Assembly: GCA_009841405.1 (NCBI GenBank)
Contig: VXLV01000105.1
Coordinates: 1 to 40,893, forward strand
Direction: 5' to 3'
Length of the DNA: 40,893 bases
From: Chloroflexota bacterium
Lineage (GTDB): Bacteria > Chloroflexota > Anaerolineae > Aggregatilineales > Phototrophicaceae
Every line of letters begins with the position of its first letter. Position 1 is the first letter of the stretch. Under the pieces are notes generated by a model. That model saw only the letters and a list, made by a program, of their open reading frames with translations. It did no database searches and was not told where the DNA came from. This document shows, piece by piece, positions 7,456-15,701 of this stretch. Both the position numbers and the translations under genes were made by a program.

Positions 7456-9147
7456 TTACTGGCCGCAAGCCATGTCGTCGATGCAGTGAATCGTGCTGAT
7501 CACGATCGCTGCCGAGTTGCGCTCCCAGGGGCTGCCCTGCGCGTAGTAGTTGTCTTCGGTGGGGAAGCCGGTGAAGCGGTAGGTGGTGTACTCGTACCAG
7601 GTCGGGCCCGGGAAGAGCGGGATCGCCGGCATGTTCTCGACGTACAGCATCTGCAGCTGGTTGACGATGTCCATGTGGGCGCCCATGTCGGCGGTTTCGG
7701 TGAAGGCGCTCAGCAGCGCATCGGCTTCGTCGCTGGTCCAGCGGCCCCAGGTCTCGGCATTGGCGACGCCCTCGTCCGAGATCAACTCGCTGAGCAGCAA
7801 GTTGCGGAAGTAATTGTAGGGCGTGTTGCCGGCGGTGCCCCAACCGATGGAGACATCGTAGGTGGCGTTCTGCAGCGCCGAGAACCAGGCGCCGAAGTCC
7901 GGCGTTTCCACGGTGGCGCTCAAGCCCACGTCCTGGAAGTTCTGGCTCATGATCTGCACGCTGGTGACCCAGTCCGTCCAGCCATTGACAACCTGTACTT
8001 TGAAGTCGATATTGTCGCCGCCCGGCATATTGCGGATGCCGTCGCCGTCGCTGTCGACGTAGCCGGCTTCATCCAGCAGCGCCATCGCGCCTTCGGGGTT
8101 GTAGCGGGTCTGGCCCGTGCTGTCGGCGTAGGCGATTGCGTCGGCGCTCACCCAGGAATCGTAACGGGGGCCAAGGCCGACGGCGTTGGCGGGGCTGGTG
8201 TAGCCGTACATCCCGATGCTGGTGACGGCGTCATAGTCAATCGCCATGCTCAGCGCGCGGCGGAAGTTGACATCGCTGAAGGGCTCCTTGGTCGTATTGC
8301 TGTAGAGCTGAACCGTGGCGCCGCCCGGCCAGAAGTAATAGCCGTGCTTTTCCGGGTTCTTGGCGATGAAAGTCTGCTCGATATCGGGGACAAAGTTGCC
8401 GACCCAATCCAGCTCGCCGTTGATCAGCGCCAGGTTGGCGGGGTCGTTGCCCTGGAAGAGGACCTGGCGGATGCAGTCGACGTAGGGCAACTGCTCGCCG
8501 CTCTCGTCAACGCGCCAGTAGCTCTCGTTGCGGCAGAGGGTGTAGGACTGCTCGTTGAAGTCCGCCACCGTGGTCATGGCGCCGGTGCCGACCGGTTCGC
8601 TATTGGTGAAGAGCGCGTAGTCTTCGACATCAGCCCAGTCGTGCTCGGGCACGATCATCTGCCCGCCGATGAGCTCGTGCGCCAGGGTGTAGACGCGGTT
8701 GAGGTTGAATTTGACGGTCGAGTCGTCGACGACCTCGACGCTCTCCAGGAAGTCGCCGATCGCGGCTTTGTCAGTCGCCGGGACAGTCAGGAAGAGGTTG
8801 AAGGTGAAGGCGACATCGCCGGCGTCCAGCATTTCGCCATCGCTCCACATCACGCCATCGCGGATATTGAACGCGACGCTTTGCAAGTCTTCGCCGTATT
8901 CGTAGCCGGTGGCCAGCCAGGGCGTGGCCACGCCGCCGTCAACCGGATTGAAGATCAGCATCGGCTCGTAGATGAAGCGGTCGGTGAAATTCAGCGGATC
9001 CGGGGCAAAGGGATTGAAATTCTTGCCGACGAGCTGCTCGCCGTCGCTGACCACAACCGTGCCGCCGCGCGGAGTCATTTGCGCGCCGACCAGGCTGATG
9101 GACAGCAGGACTACCATCACTACTGCGAGAAAACGAATCTTGTTCAT
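7456..9147 (-). CDS. Extracellular solute-binding protein, family 5 (SBP_bac_5)
   Basis: The 563-residue protein begins with a signal peptide (MNKIRFLAVVMVVLLSISLV) that ends in VGAQ. There is no lipobox Cys, so it is released or held in another way. The mature part has the family-5 pattern: early NPFAPDP, IYEPML, PWLATGYEY, then the RDGVMWSDGEMLDAGDVAFT block and FRRALSMAIDYDAV. This type captures oligopeptides or, in some lineages, oligosaccharides for Dpp/Opp-like importers. AGGAG precedes the ATG. The gene leads the importer operon, and a LacI-type operator-like site lies about 60 bases upstream (9206-9219). The neighbouring GH3 gene and sugar regulator favour a sugar ligand; a peptide ligand (an M32 peptidase is also near) cannot be excluded. 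Confidence 0.9.
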   Translation of the reverse strand: MNKIRFLAVVMVVLLSISLVGAQMTPRGGTVVVSDGEQLVGKNFNPFAPDPLNFTDRFIYEPMLIFNPVDGGVATPWLATGYEYGEDLQSVAFNIRDGVMWSDGEMLDAGDVAFTFNLFLTVPATDKAAIGDFLESVEVVDDSTVKFNLNRVYTLAHELIGGQMIVPEHDWADVEDYALFTNSEPVGTGAMTTVADFNEQSYTLCRNESYWRVDESGEQLPYVDCIRQVLFQGNDPANLALINGELDWVGNFVPDIEQTFIAKNPEKHGYYFWPGGATVQLYSNTTKEPFSDVNFRRALSMAIDYDAVTSIGMYGYTSPANAVGLGPRYDSWVSADAIAYADSTGQTRYNPEGAMALLDEAGYVDSDGDGIRNMPGGDNIDFKVQVVNGWTDWVTSVQIMSQNFQDVGLSATVETPDFGAWFSALQNATYDVSIGWGTAGNTPYNYFRNLLLSELISDEGVANAETWGRWTSDEADALLSAFTETADMGAHMDIVNQLQMLYVENMPAIPLFPGPTWYEYTTYRFTGFPTEDNYYAQGSPWERNSAAIVISTIHCIDDMACGQ

Positions 9148-9205
9148 GCTGTGATACTCCTGTATCGATTACTTATGCGGTGAAACGAAATGCTGCCTTA
9201 TCTGG

Positions 9206-9219
9206 TGGGATCGCTCCCG
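9206..9219. promoter_or_regulatory. Candidate LacI-family operator before the ABC importer
   Basis: The site TGGGATCGCTCCCG is a near-palindrome (GGGA/TCCC arms) that differs by few bases from the two sites around the regulator's own promoter (TGAGAGCGCTCTCA and TGGGAGCGCTCTAT). It lies 59 bases before the binding-protein ATG, where a repressor would block transcription. Confidence 0.5.
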
Positions 9220-9308
9220 TGTTTGGGCGCTGGCCAGCCGGCGGGCGCCGCCAATTGACGATTGCTCAATCCGATGTCACCTCCTGGCGCAAGCCTTCAC
9301 TTACTGTT

Positions 9309-10328
9309 CTAGTTAACCGCGCCGCTGCTGGCGCGGATGACTAACTCCACGGGCAAGACGATGTGACGCGCCGGCGCTGGCGTCGTCTTGACGATGTCGA
9401 TCAGGGTTTCCACCGCCAGCATGCCGGTGCGGTTGATCGGCTGCCTTACGGTGGTCAATGGCGGCTCGGCATTGGCCGCCAGAGGCATATCGTCGAAGCC
9501 GACCACGGCGATGTCCTCGGGTACGGCCAGGCCGCGGTCGCGGATCGCGCGCACGGCGCCCAGCGCAATCGCGTCCGACTGCGCGAAGACGGCTTCCGGC
9601 CCTTCGTCCAGCAGCGCCAGCATCGCTTGATAGCCGCCCGCTTCGCTGAAGTCGCTGACCTTGACCAGGGCCTCGTCGACCGCCAGCCCGCGGTCGGCCA
9701 GCGCATGGCGGAAGCCGGCGTCGCGGTCCGCGCCGGCGGTATTGTGCGCGGTCGCCAATTGGCCGATGCGCCGGTATCCCAGCTGCACCAGATGGCTCGC
9801 CGCCAGGTACGCGCCCGCTTCGTTGTCCACATCGACATAGCTGATGGCGGCGGCATGCGCGGTCGGCGGCCGGCCGATTTGCACAAAGGGAATATCGTAC
9901 TGCTGGATCTTGCTGACGAAGGTGCTGTGGATCGTATCGGCGGTGATGATGAGGCCGTCGATCAAGCCGCTGGCCACGATGCGCTGGCTCATCTTCTCTT
10001 CTTCTTCGGAGGTCTGGAACAAGAATAGCGCTGGCGTGTAATCGTTTTTGTTGCAGGCGTGAGAGATAGCTTGAATGACCAGCGGATAGTAGGGATCGGC
10101 AAAGGCCGATTGCAGAATGCTGGGCATGACCAGGCCGAAGACGCGCGACTGGCTGGAGGCCAGGGAGCGCGCGGCCGAATTCGGCTGGTAGCCGGTCTGG
10201 CGGATGACATCCTCGACGCGCTGCCGCACGGCCGGGCGGATATTGGGATGGTCGTTGATGACGCGCGACACCGTAGAGCGCGACACGCCGGCGATCTGTC
10301 CGATTTCTTCGAGGGTCAAGCGTTTCAT
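9309..10328 (-). CDS. LacI-family transcriptional regulator
   Basis: The 339-residue protein has the LacI layout: an N-terminal helix-turn-helix and hinge (LEEIGQIAGVSRSTVSRVIND, then NSAARSLASS), followed by a periplasmic-binding-protein-like effector domain (FGLVMPSILQS, GRPPTAHAAAISYVDVDNEAG, VVGFDDMPLAANAEPPLTTV). I start it at the ATG at 10328, since the HTH begins a few residues later; the frame extends to 10400 but the extra residues are unlike the family. It lies directly upstream of the importer operon on the same strand. A good promoter and two palindromic operators precede it, so autoregulation plus control of the importer is likely. The effector is probably a sugar but is not readable from sequence. 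Confidence 0.92.
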   Translation of the reverse strand: MKRLTLEEIGQIAGVSRSTVSRVINDHPNIRPAVRQRVEDVIRQTGYQPNSAARSLASSQSRVFGLVMPSILQSAFADPYYPLVIQAISHACNKNDYTPALFLFQTSEEEEKMSQRIVASGLIDGLIITADTIHSTFVSKIQQYDIPFVQIGRPPTAHAAAISYVDVDNEAGAYLAASHLVQLGYRRIGQLATAHNTAGADRDAGFRHALADRGLAVDEALVKVSDFSEAGGYQAMLALLDEGPEAVFAQSDAIALGAVRAIRDRGLAVPEDIAVVGFDDMPLAANAEPPLTTVRQPINRTGMLAVETLIDIVKTTPAPARHIVLPVELVIRASSGAVN

Positions 10329-10346
10329 TCCAACTGGCCCCGGTTC

Positions 10347-10360
10347 TGGGAGCGCTCTAT
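10347..10360. promoter_or_regulatory. LacI-family operator-like site, proximal
   Basis: TGGGAGCGCTCTAT shares the GAGCGCTCT core with the perfect palindrome at 10436-10449. It lies 18 bases before the regulator ATG. Centre-to-centre distance to the distal site is 89 bases, suitable for looping or double occupancy. Confidence 0.6.
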
Positions 10361-10435
10361 GTCTGCTGGAAACGCGCGCCGGCTGGCTACAGCAAGGCAC
10401 AAAGCGTTACAGATGCTCAATACGTTTCAAAGTTT

Positions 10436-10449
10436 TGAGAGCGCTCTCA
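10436..10449. promoter_or_regulatory. LacI-family operator, perfect 14-base palindrome
   Basis: TGAGAGCGCTCTCA is a perfect palindrome with the central CG typical of LacI-family operators. It lies just downstream of the predicted start site of the promoter at 10462-10490, so a bound repressor would block initiation or escape. Confidence 0.75.
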
Positions 10450-10461
10450 TAGTCAGACGTC

Positions 10462-10490
10462 AGTTTACCGAGCCCGGTCGCGCTTGTCAA
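10462..10490 (-). promoter_or_regulatory. Promoter of the LacI-family regulator gene
   Basis: On the minus strand a consensus -35 box TTGACA (10485-10490) and a -10 box TAAACT (10462-10467) are 17 bases apart. The predicted start near 10455 is immediately followed by the perfect operator palindrome. Between this promoter and the next repeat (10491-10713) I see no gene or clear signal. Confidence 0.7.
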
Positions 10491-10713
10491 CAAGGAAGTT
10501 GAAATTGATCGTGAATTCATTCCGCGTGGCGACATTCGCCATGTTGCGGTGCCGCGAAAGTGCGCTTGACCGGGGCGAATCACGCCTGTGTCTAGGGCAA
10601 AGGCAAGCCGCGGCAATGGCCTGGCCAGGATGATCAGTTGCGAATGACAGTCGACACACGCGTCGCAGGGAAGCGGCCCACGCAAAACAACTTGCGTCGT
10701 GCTGTGTTTTGCT

Positions 10714-10757
10714 CCCCCTCTCCCCTTGTGGGAGAGGGGGCCGGGGGTGAGGGGTGC
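10714..10757. repeat. C/G-rich hairpin repeat
   Basis: CCCCCTCTCCC (10714-10724) pairs perfectly with GGGAGAGGGGG (10730-10740) around a five-base loop, followed by GCCGGGGGTGAGGGGTG-like sequence. This is a widespread intergenic repeat form in many bacteria. It lies 3' of the GH3 gene. No T-run follows on the minus strand, so terminator function is doubtful. Confidence 0.7.
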
Positions 10758-10762
10758 TATGA

Positions 10763-12517
10763 TCAGTAGCTCAGCCCGAAGCCACGCTCAAAAAGCGGAT
10801 CGGCCGAATCGTTCGGCACATCAGGGTGCTGCGCGCGCACCGCTTCCATGGACGACGGCAGTTCAAAGGGCAGCTTGCCCTCGGGCCGCGCCCGCCCGAA
10901 GATGACATCCAGCGCGGCGGCGTCGCTGACCGAGAAACTGGCCACCAGTCCGGCGCATGCCTCGGCGATCTCGGGGATGACCGCGGCGCGCTCCAGGTAG
11001 ATATCGACGATGGTTGGCACGCGCCCCATGATATCCAGCAGGCGGCTCAGTTCCGGCTCTTTGAAGTCCAGGTCGCCTTGGTGAAACATCTGCTCAAGGA
11101 AGAAGTCGCCGCGCGGCTCGAAGGGCGTCGCCAGCCGCAGAATCGCGAAGTCGGCGGCTTCCGGCGTATTGACCACATCGCCAAATTCGGCGGCTACGGT
11201 CGCATCCACATTCTCGATGTAGAGCTTGGGGCGTCCGGACAGGGGCAGGCAGCCGTCATTCTTCAGCAGCACCATGGAGCGGCGTTGGGCGCTTTCGGCT
11301 GCGGCGCGGAATGCTGGCGTGCCGGCGGCATCGGCCGCGGCTGTGGCATCGACCGTGCAGCTCTCGAACAGACCGAGGCGGAACTTGTCGCGCAGGAGGC
11401 GCCGGGCGCTTTCGTCTATACGCGCCTCGCTCACCCGCCCTGAGCGTGCCAGCTCCACAATCAGCTCCGGGCAGGACTCGCCGCCGAATTGGTCAACGCC
11501 GGCATCCAGCGCCTTGACGATGCGCTCGGGCACGCTCAGATGCTCGACGCCCCAGGCGCGGGCCGGGAAGGGCGTGCCCATGATATTGTCATCGGTTAGC
11601 ACGCCCCAGTCCGTGCAGACGACGCCGTCAAAGCCCATCCGCTCGCGCAGCAAGTCACTGATGACGCCCTTGTTGAACGCGAAGCCCACCTCTTCGTATT
11701 CCGTGCCCATGGGCTTGGCGTAGTAAGGCATCATAATGGCTGTGCCCGCTTCGATGGCCGCGGCGAAAGGCGGCAGGTGATAGTCGAAGTTGTCGCCCGG
11801 GTATTCTTGCTCCGCGCCATAGGCAAAGTGCGGGTCGCTGCCGTCTTTCTGCGCGCCGCCGCCAGGAAAATGCTTGGTCGTGCAGGCGACGCTCTGCGGC
11901 CCCAGCTCGTCGCCCTGGAAGCCGCGGATATAGGCGGCGGTCAGGCGGGCTGTAAGCGACGAATCCTCGCCGAAGGTGCCGTTGATGCGCCCCCAGCGCG
12001 GCTCGGTAGCCAGGTCAACCATCGGGTGCAGGGCAGCGCGCAAGCCCACCGCCAGGTATTCTTGGCGGGCGATATCGGCGAATTCCTGCACGAGCTCCGG
12101 ATCGCCGATGGCCGCGAGGCCCGTCGTCTCGGGCCATTGCGAAAAGCCGGGCGTGCTCATCATAGCGCCCATCTGCTCGTTGAGGGTGTGGCGCGGGTCG
12201 CTGGACATGGTCAGAGGGATGCCCAGGCGCGATTGCGCCGCCAGCCCCTGGAGCTGGTTCAGCCACTCGGCAGTCGCGGCCGGCGGCGCCGAGCCTACCA
12301 GGTTGAAATGCGTCAGTTCCTTGTCCAGCAGGTCGCGGATCGACACGCCGAAAAATGGATTCGGGCTTACCGCGTCGAAGCTGCCATCGGGGCTGATCAT
12401 CACCATCGTCTGGAACATCAAGCCGGCTTTCTCTTCCAGGGTCATGCGCGCCAGCAAGTCTTCCACGCGTTCTTCGATCGAAAGCTTCGGGTCTTGATAG
12501 GGGAGTCGCTCGCTCAT
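10763..12517 (-). CDS. Glycoside hydrolase family 3 beta-glycosidase
   Basis: The 584-residue protein is a GH3 enzyme, a retaining beta-glucosidase or beta-xylosidase type. The N-terminal TIM barrel shows RVEDLLARMTLEEKAGLM, the substrate-binding block TKHFPGGG (Lys-His pair) and the nucleophile motif VVCTDWG with Asp303. The smaller alpha/beta sandwich domain follows (SMVLLKNDGCLPL), and the protein ends FERGFGLSY, close to the usual GH3 C terminus. There is no FnIII domain, and the second domain is short compared with full-length family members. No signal peptide is visible, so it likely cleaves imported oligosaccharides in the cytoplasm. It lies 18 bases after the M32 peptidase gene on the same strand, and upstream of the LacI regulator and importer. 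Confidence 0.92.
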   Translation of the reverse strand: MSERLPYQDPKLSIEERVEDLLARMTLEEKAGLMFQTMVMISPDGSFDAVSPNPFFGVSIRDLLDKELTHFNLVGSAPPAATAEWLNQLQGLAAQSRLGIPLTMSSDPRHTLNEQMGAMMSTPGFSQWPETTGLAAIGDPELVQEFADIARQEYLAVGLRAALHPMVDLATEPRWGRINGTFGEDSSLTARLTAAYIRGFQGDELGPQSVACTTKHFPGGGAQKDGSDPHFAYGAEQEYPGDNFDYHLPPFAAAIEAGTAIMMPYYAKPMGTEYEEVGFAFNKGVISDLLRERMGFDGVVCTDWGVLTDDNIMGTPFPARAWGVEHLSVPERIVKALDAGVDQFGGESCPELIVELARSGRVSEARIDESARRLLRDKFRLGLFESCTVDATAAADAAGTPAFRAAAESAQRRSMVLLKNDGCLPLSGRPKLYIENVDATVAAEFGDVVNTPEAADFAILRLATPFEPRGDFFLEQMFHQGDLDFKEPELSRLLDIMGRVPTIVDIYLERAAVIPEIAEACAGLVASFSVSDAAALDVIFGRARPEGKLPFELPSSMEAVRAQHPDVPNDSADPLFERGFGLSY

Positions 12518-12535
12518 GGGACTGTCCTCGTCTGC

Positions 12536-14068
12536 CTAATTTAGTTTGTAAAGATCGCTGTACTTGCGCTCAAGGTAATCCAGCAGGGGCGACACGCTCA
12601 AGCCTTCGCCGGAGACGCGCGTCAGCAATTCATCGGTGCTGTATGCCCGGCTATGTCGATAGATATTCTCAGTCAGCCAGGTCAGCAGGGTTTGATGGTC
12701 GCCCTCGGCCAGCTTCGCGGCGAGATCAGGCATCTGCCTGTGGGCCGCCGCCAGGACTTGCGCCGCCATGATATTGCCGATGGTGTAGGCGGGGAATTTG
12801 CCAAAGCCGCCGAACGACCAATGCACATCTTGCAAGACGCCGCGCCGATCATCGGGAGGCGTCAACCCAAGGTATTCTTGCATCTTGGCGTTCCAGACTT
12901 CCGGAAGATCGTCAACGGCGATCGCGCCTTCCAGCAGCGCCATTTCGATCTCCGTCCGCAGCATGATATGCAGGTTGTAGGTCACCTCGTCGGCTTCGAC
13001 GCGGATCAAGCTGGGGCGCACGCGATTGACCGCGCGATAGAAAAGCTCGGCATCGGCATTCGCCAGTTGGTCGGGGAAACGCGCTTGTAGGCGGCCGAAG
13101 TGCAGGCGCCAGAAGTCGCGGCTGCGCCCGATCTGATTTTCCCACAGACGCGAGGAGAATTCGTGCGCGCCAGAGCTGGCGCCGCCGACGGCATATTGAC
13201 CGATGAGGTCGGCTGATAGCGCCGTTCGCGTGAGTTCTGGCGCGATGTTCTGTTCGTAGATGCCATGCCCGGCTTCATGCAGGGCCGCGAAAAGCGACAT
13301 CGGCAAGTAGTTGGCGTCGTAGCGGGTGGTGATGCGCACATCGTCCCACGTGAAAGAAATCTCGAAAGGGTGCGGCGCGCTATCGAGCCGGCCGCGCTCG
13401 TAGTCGAAACCGATCAACGCCGTCAATTCCCGGCATAGCTTTTCTTGCGTTGCCAGGTCGTATTCCGCCTCCCACAGGTTAAGTGGCAGCGGCGCGTCAG
13501 CCGCGATGATCCGCTCCAGCAGCGGCAAGACGCGCGCTTTCAGTTCGGCGAAGATTACGCCGAGCCGCGCGGCGGTCATGCCCGGCTCAAACTGGCCAAC
13601 CAAGGCGTCAAATGGATGTTCATCGTAGCCGATCGCTCCCGCCAACTTGATATTGAGCGCCAGCATCTGTTCCAGATAGGGCTTGAAGCTGGCGAAATCA
13701 TCCTCGTCTTTCGCGCGCGCCCAGACCGCTTCCGATTCGGCGCCAAGCGCAGCCATCCGCCCGATCAAGTCTGCTGGTATGCGCCGCTGGATTTCGTAGG
13801 CGTCGCGGGTCTGCCGCAGTGCGCGCGCCTGATAAGAATCGGGATCGGCGCCTGCGCTCTCGGCTTCGGCCGCGTCCAGCAGGCGCGCTGTTTTATCGCT
13901 GACGAAGATCGACTTCGCCAATTTGCTCAAGGTCGCCAATTGCTGCCCCTTGCTGGCTGCGCCGGCCGCGGGCATCATCGTGCGCATATCCCATTTCAGC
14001 GCGTTGAGTATGCAGAGCAGGTCGTGGTACTCGGCGATATGCGCTGTCAAATCTTCATAGGCAGGCAT
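12536..14068 (-). CDS. M32-family thermostable carboxypeptidase 1 (Taq type)
   Basis: The 510-residue length is normal for this family of zinc carboxypeptidases, which remove C-terminal residues from short peptides in the cytoplasm. The zinc motif HEAGH is at residues 264-268 (LHEAGHGIYEQN), and the third ligand lies in SSGAHEFSSRLWEN. Further family blocks are visible: LKWDMRTMMPAAGA near the N terminus, RPSLIRVEADEVTYNLHIMLR, and GGFGKFPAYTIGNIMAAQ near the C terminus. It shares the strand and an 18-base gap with the GH3 gene, so the two are probably cotranscribed, though no functional link is obvious. Confidence 0.95.
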   Translation of the reverse strand: MPAYEDLTAHIAEYHDLLCILNALKWDMRTMMPAAGAASKGQQLATLSKLAKSIFVSDKTARLLDAAEAESAGADPDSYQARALRQTRDAYEIQRRIPADLIGRMAALGAESEAVWARAKDEDDFASFKPYLEQMLALNIKLAGAIGYDEHPFDALVGQFEPGMTAARLGVIFAELKARVLPLLERIIAADAPLPLNLWEAEYDLATQEKLCRELTALIGFDYERGRLDSAPHPFEISFTWDDVRITTRYDANYLPMSLFAALHEAGHGIYEQNIAPELTRTALSADLIGQYAVGGASSGAHEFSSRLWENQIGRSRDFWRLHFGRLQARFPDQLANADAELFYRAVNRVRPSLIRVEADEVTYNLHIMLRTEIEMALLEGAIAVDDLPEVWNAKMQEYLGLTPPDDRRGVLQDVHWSFGGFGKFPAYTIGNIMAAQVLAAAHRQMPDLAAKLAEGDHQTLLTWLTENIYRHSRAYSTDELLTRVSGEGLSVSPLLDYLERKYSDLYKLN

Positions 14069-14203
14069 TAGTCTCCTCTGCTGGGTCGGGGCGCTGCGGT
14101 CGCGTAAGCGGTCATCGCATCGCTGCCCAACGCCAAATTGCGCGCGACGGCTGCGCCATGCTACACTGGACGGGAGTGTCTTAAGTGAACGAAGGTCACG
14201 GCA

Positions 14204-14521
14204 ATGCTAACGGACGACATTCGGCTCGAACGGATTGAAGGCGAATACCAGACAACGCGCCGCGCCCAGGACCGCGTCTTTGATAGCATGAATGGCTTGG
14301 GCGAGCAGATAAACCGTCTGGAAGAAGCGGTGGATACCAACCGCAAAGGTATCGAAGCCAATAGCAGAGGCATCGAAGCCAATAGTAGAGGCATTGAAAC
14401 CAACCGCGAAGAACTCCTCCTGCTGCGCCAGGCCGTCGCTGAAAACAGTCGCATGCTCGCCGCGCTCATTGAACACCTCGATGTGCCATATCGACCCATG
14501 GGCTTTGACCGTGGCAACTAG
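14204..14521 (+). CDS. Small coiled-coil protein with in-frame 21-base repeats
   Basis: A 105-residue acidic, helical protein of unknown function. Residues of about 49-69 consist of three near-identical seven-residue units of the type GIEANSR, encoded by tandem 21-base DNA repeats (14348-14410). The seven-residue period matches a coiled-coil heptad. The protein continues with further helix (ELLLLRQAVAENSRMLAALIEHL) and a short polar tail. The ATG at 14204 has GAAGG upstream. It has no membrane segment. It lies alone on the plus strand between two minus-strand genes. Its N-terminal RLERIEGEY resembles the ISTIEGEM of the small coiled-coil protein at 25981-26328, but this may be chance. Confidence 0.6.
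   Translation: MLTDDIRLERIEGEYQTTRRAQDRVFDSMNGLGEQINRLEEAVDTNRKGIEANSRGIEANSRGIETNREELLLLRQAVAENSRMLAALIEHLDVPYRPMGFDRGN
14348..14410 (+). repeat. Three tandem 21-base coding repeats
   Basis: Units at 14348-14368, 14369-14389 and 14390-14410 encode GIEANSR, GIEANSR and GIETNRE. The first two units differ at only two bases, so duplication was recent or slippage is active. Confidence 0.85.
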
Positions 14522-14530
14522 CCGTAATCA

Positions 14531-15313
14531 CTAGATCGCCCGCGCAGCGCCGCCGTCGACGCGCAGGGTGGCGCCGGTGATATAGCTGGCCGCCGGCGAA
14601 AGCAGAAAGGCGCCGGCCGCGCCGAAGTCGTCGATGGTCCCATAGCGCCCCAGCGGGATGCCGGCCAGGCTGCGCCGCTGTACTTCTTCGATGCTGATGC
14701 CCAGCTTCTCCGATGCGACGGCGTCAAGCTGCGCCACGCGGTCAGTGTCAATGCGCCCCGGCACCAGGTTGTTAACGCGGATGCCATCGCCAGCCAGCTC
14801 GTCCGCCAGCGTCTTGACCAATCCGGCCACACCGGCGCGCATCACCGTGGACAGCGCCAGGCGCGGAATCGGCTCCCGCACCGAGCCGGACGTCACCGTC
14901 AGGATTGAGCCGCCCGCGTTCATCTGCGGCAGCGCGCAGCTGATCATGCGCACGCTGCTGAGAAGCGTCAGCTCGAAAGCCGCCTGCCAATCTTCCTCGC
15001 TGAGCTCCTTGACCGTTTTCGCGGGCGGGCCGCCGGCATTCACCAGCAGGCAGTCAATCGCGCCCCAGGCGGCGACGGTCTTGTCCACCCAAGCTTGAAT
15101 ATCGCTCAGTTGGCGTACATCGCAGGCGGTGGCCAAAGTTTCCGCGCCAGTTTCGTCCGCCAGAGTTTGCGCCGCGGCCGCTACTGCGTCGGCGCCGCGG
15201 CTGCAAAGCGAGACCTTGGCGCCTTCCGCAGCCAATGCCTTGGCCACGCCGTATCCCAAGCCCTTGCTCGACGCGGCGACCAAGGCGACCTTTCCCTTGA
15301 GTCCCAAATCCAT
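14531..15313 (-). CDS. SDR-family oxidoreductase with atypical active site
   Basis: A 260-residue short-chain dehydrogenase/reductase with a Rossmann fold. The dinucleotide motif reads AASSKGLGYG instead of TGxxxGxG, NAGG is present, and the usual PG segment is NLVPGRIDTDRV. The catalytic YxxxK position reads STVMR, so both Tyr and Lys are replaced, while the rest is intact. A known SDR subgroup of the FabG-like/YohF type lacks the standard tetrad in the same way, so this is likely a family trait rather than decay. I start it at the ATG at 15313 with GGGGAAGAG upstream; the frame runs on to 15451 through repeat sequence. Substrate is unknown. Confidence 0.88.
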   Translation of the reverse strand: MDLGLKGKVALVAASSKGLGYGVAKALAAEGAKVSLCSRGADAVAAAAQTLADETGAETLATACDVRQLSDIQAWVDKTVAAWGAIDCLLVNAGGPPAKTVKELSEEDWQAAFELTLLSSVRMISCALPQMNAGGSILTVTSGSVREPIPRLALSTVMRAGVAGLVKTLADELAGDGIRVNNLVPGRIDTDRVAQLDAVASEKLGISIEEVQRRSLAGIPLGRYGTIDDFGAAGAFLLSPAASYITGATLRVDGGAARAI

Positions 15314-15420
15314 GATTCTCTTCCCCGTTCTTTGTGGTTGCGCTGTAACAGTGGACGGGATTATATCGCTTGTATGGGATTTGTTCAGCGGGGAATGCAA
15401 AGAGCTCGCTGCTCGTTTGC

Positions 15421-15469
15421 CACAGAGTACACAGAGGAAAACAGAGGGCACAGAGTCTCTGTGTACTCT
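15421..15469. repeat. CACAGAGG-family repeat with 13-base inverted arms
   Basis: A CACAGAG-rich stretch (CACAGAG, ACACAGAGG, ACAGAGGGCACAGAG). Within it AGAGTACACAGAG (15424-15436) pairs perfectly with CTCTGTGTACTCT (15457-15469) around a 20-base loop. It is 3' of the histidine kinase gene and 5' of the SDR gene. Apart from this and copy 3 of the GGGCGAC repeat, the 388-base gap 15314-15701 shows nothing I can support. Confidence 0.75.
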
Positions 15470-15526
15470 AATTCACTCCTATTTGTGAAACTCGCCCAAT
15501 CTCCAATTTCAATCCCGACGGAAACC

Positions 15527-15604
15527 GTAGGGGCGAGCCGATGGGTCGCCCGAAATCTATGCTGTAAACAGTAGGCAGCGGGCGAGCCAATGGCTCGCCC
15601 CTAC
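15527..15604. repeat. Paired GGGCGAC/GGGCGAG palindromes (copy 3)
   Basis: The left palindrome is 15531-15551 (AGCC/GGGT, one mismatch) and the right is 15580-15600 (inner stem AGCCA/TGGCT, perfect). Outer ends read GTAGGGGCGAG and CTCGCCCCTAC. Here the sixth stem pair has changed from C/G to G/C on both arms of the right palindrome. Confidence 0.85.
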
Positions 15605-15701
15605 AATAGCCATGTCGCTGGTTTCATATTTTGGGTGAGCCAAGTTGCGACTTGCGAGCGGCTGTGTACTTTGTGGCAGTTTTTTCATTACTTACTTGCA
15701 C

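Noticed and set aside
7486..9183. 565-codon frame antisense to the binding protein
   Set aside because: The minus-strand protein has a signal peptide and family-5 motifs. The plus frame is Val/Gly/Ala/Asp/Arg-rich, as typical for a shadow frame.
10714..10740. Hairpin as intrinsic terminator of GH3
   Set aside because: The stem is strong but no T-run follows on the minus strand.
14531..15313. SDR gene as a pseudogene because the YxxxK is missing
   Set aside because: The reading frame and the other motifs are intact, and a known SDR subgroup lacks the same residues.
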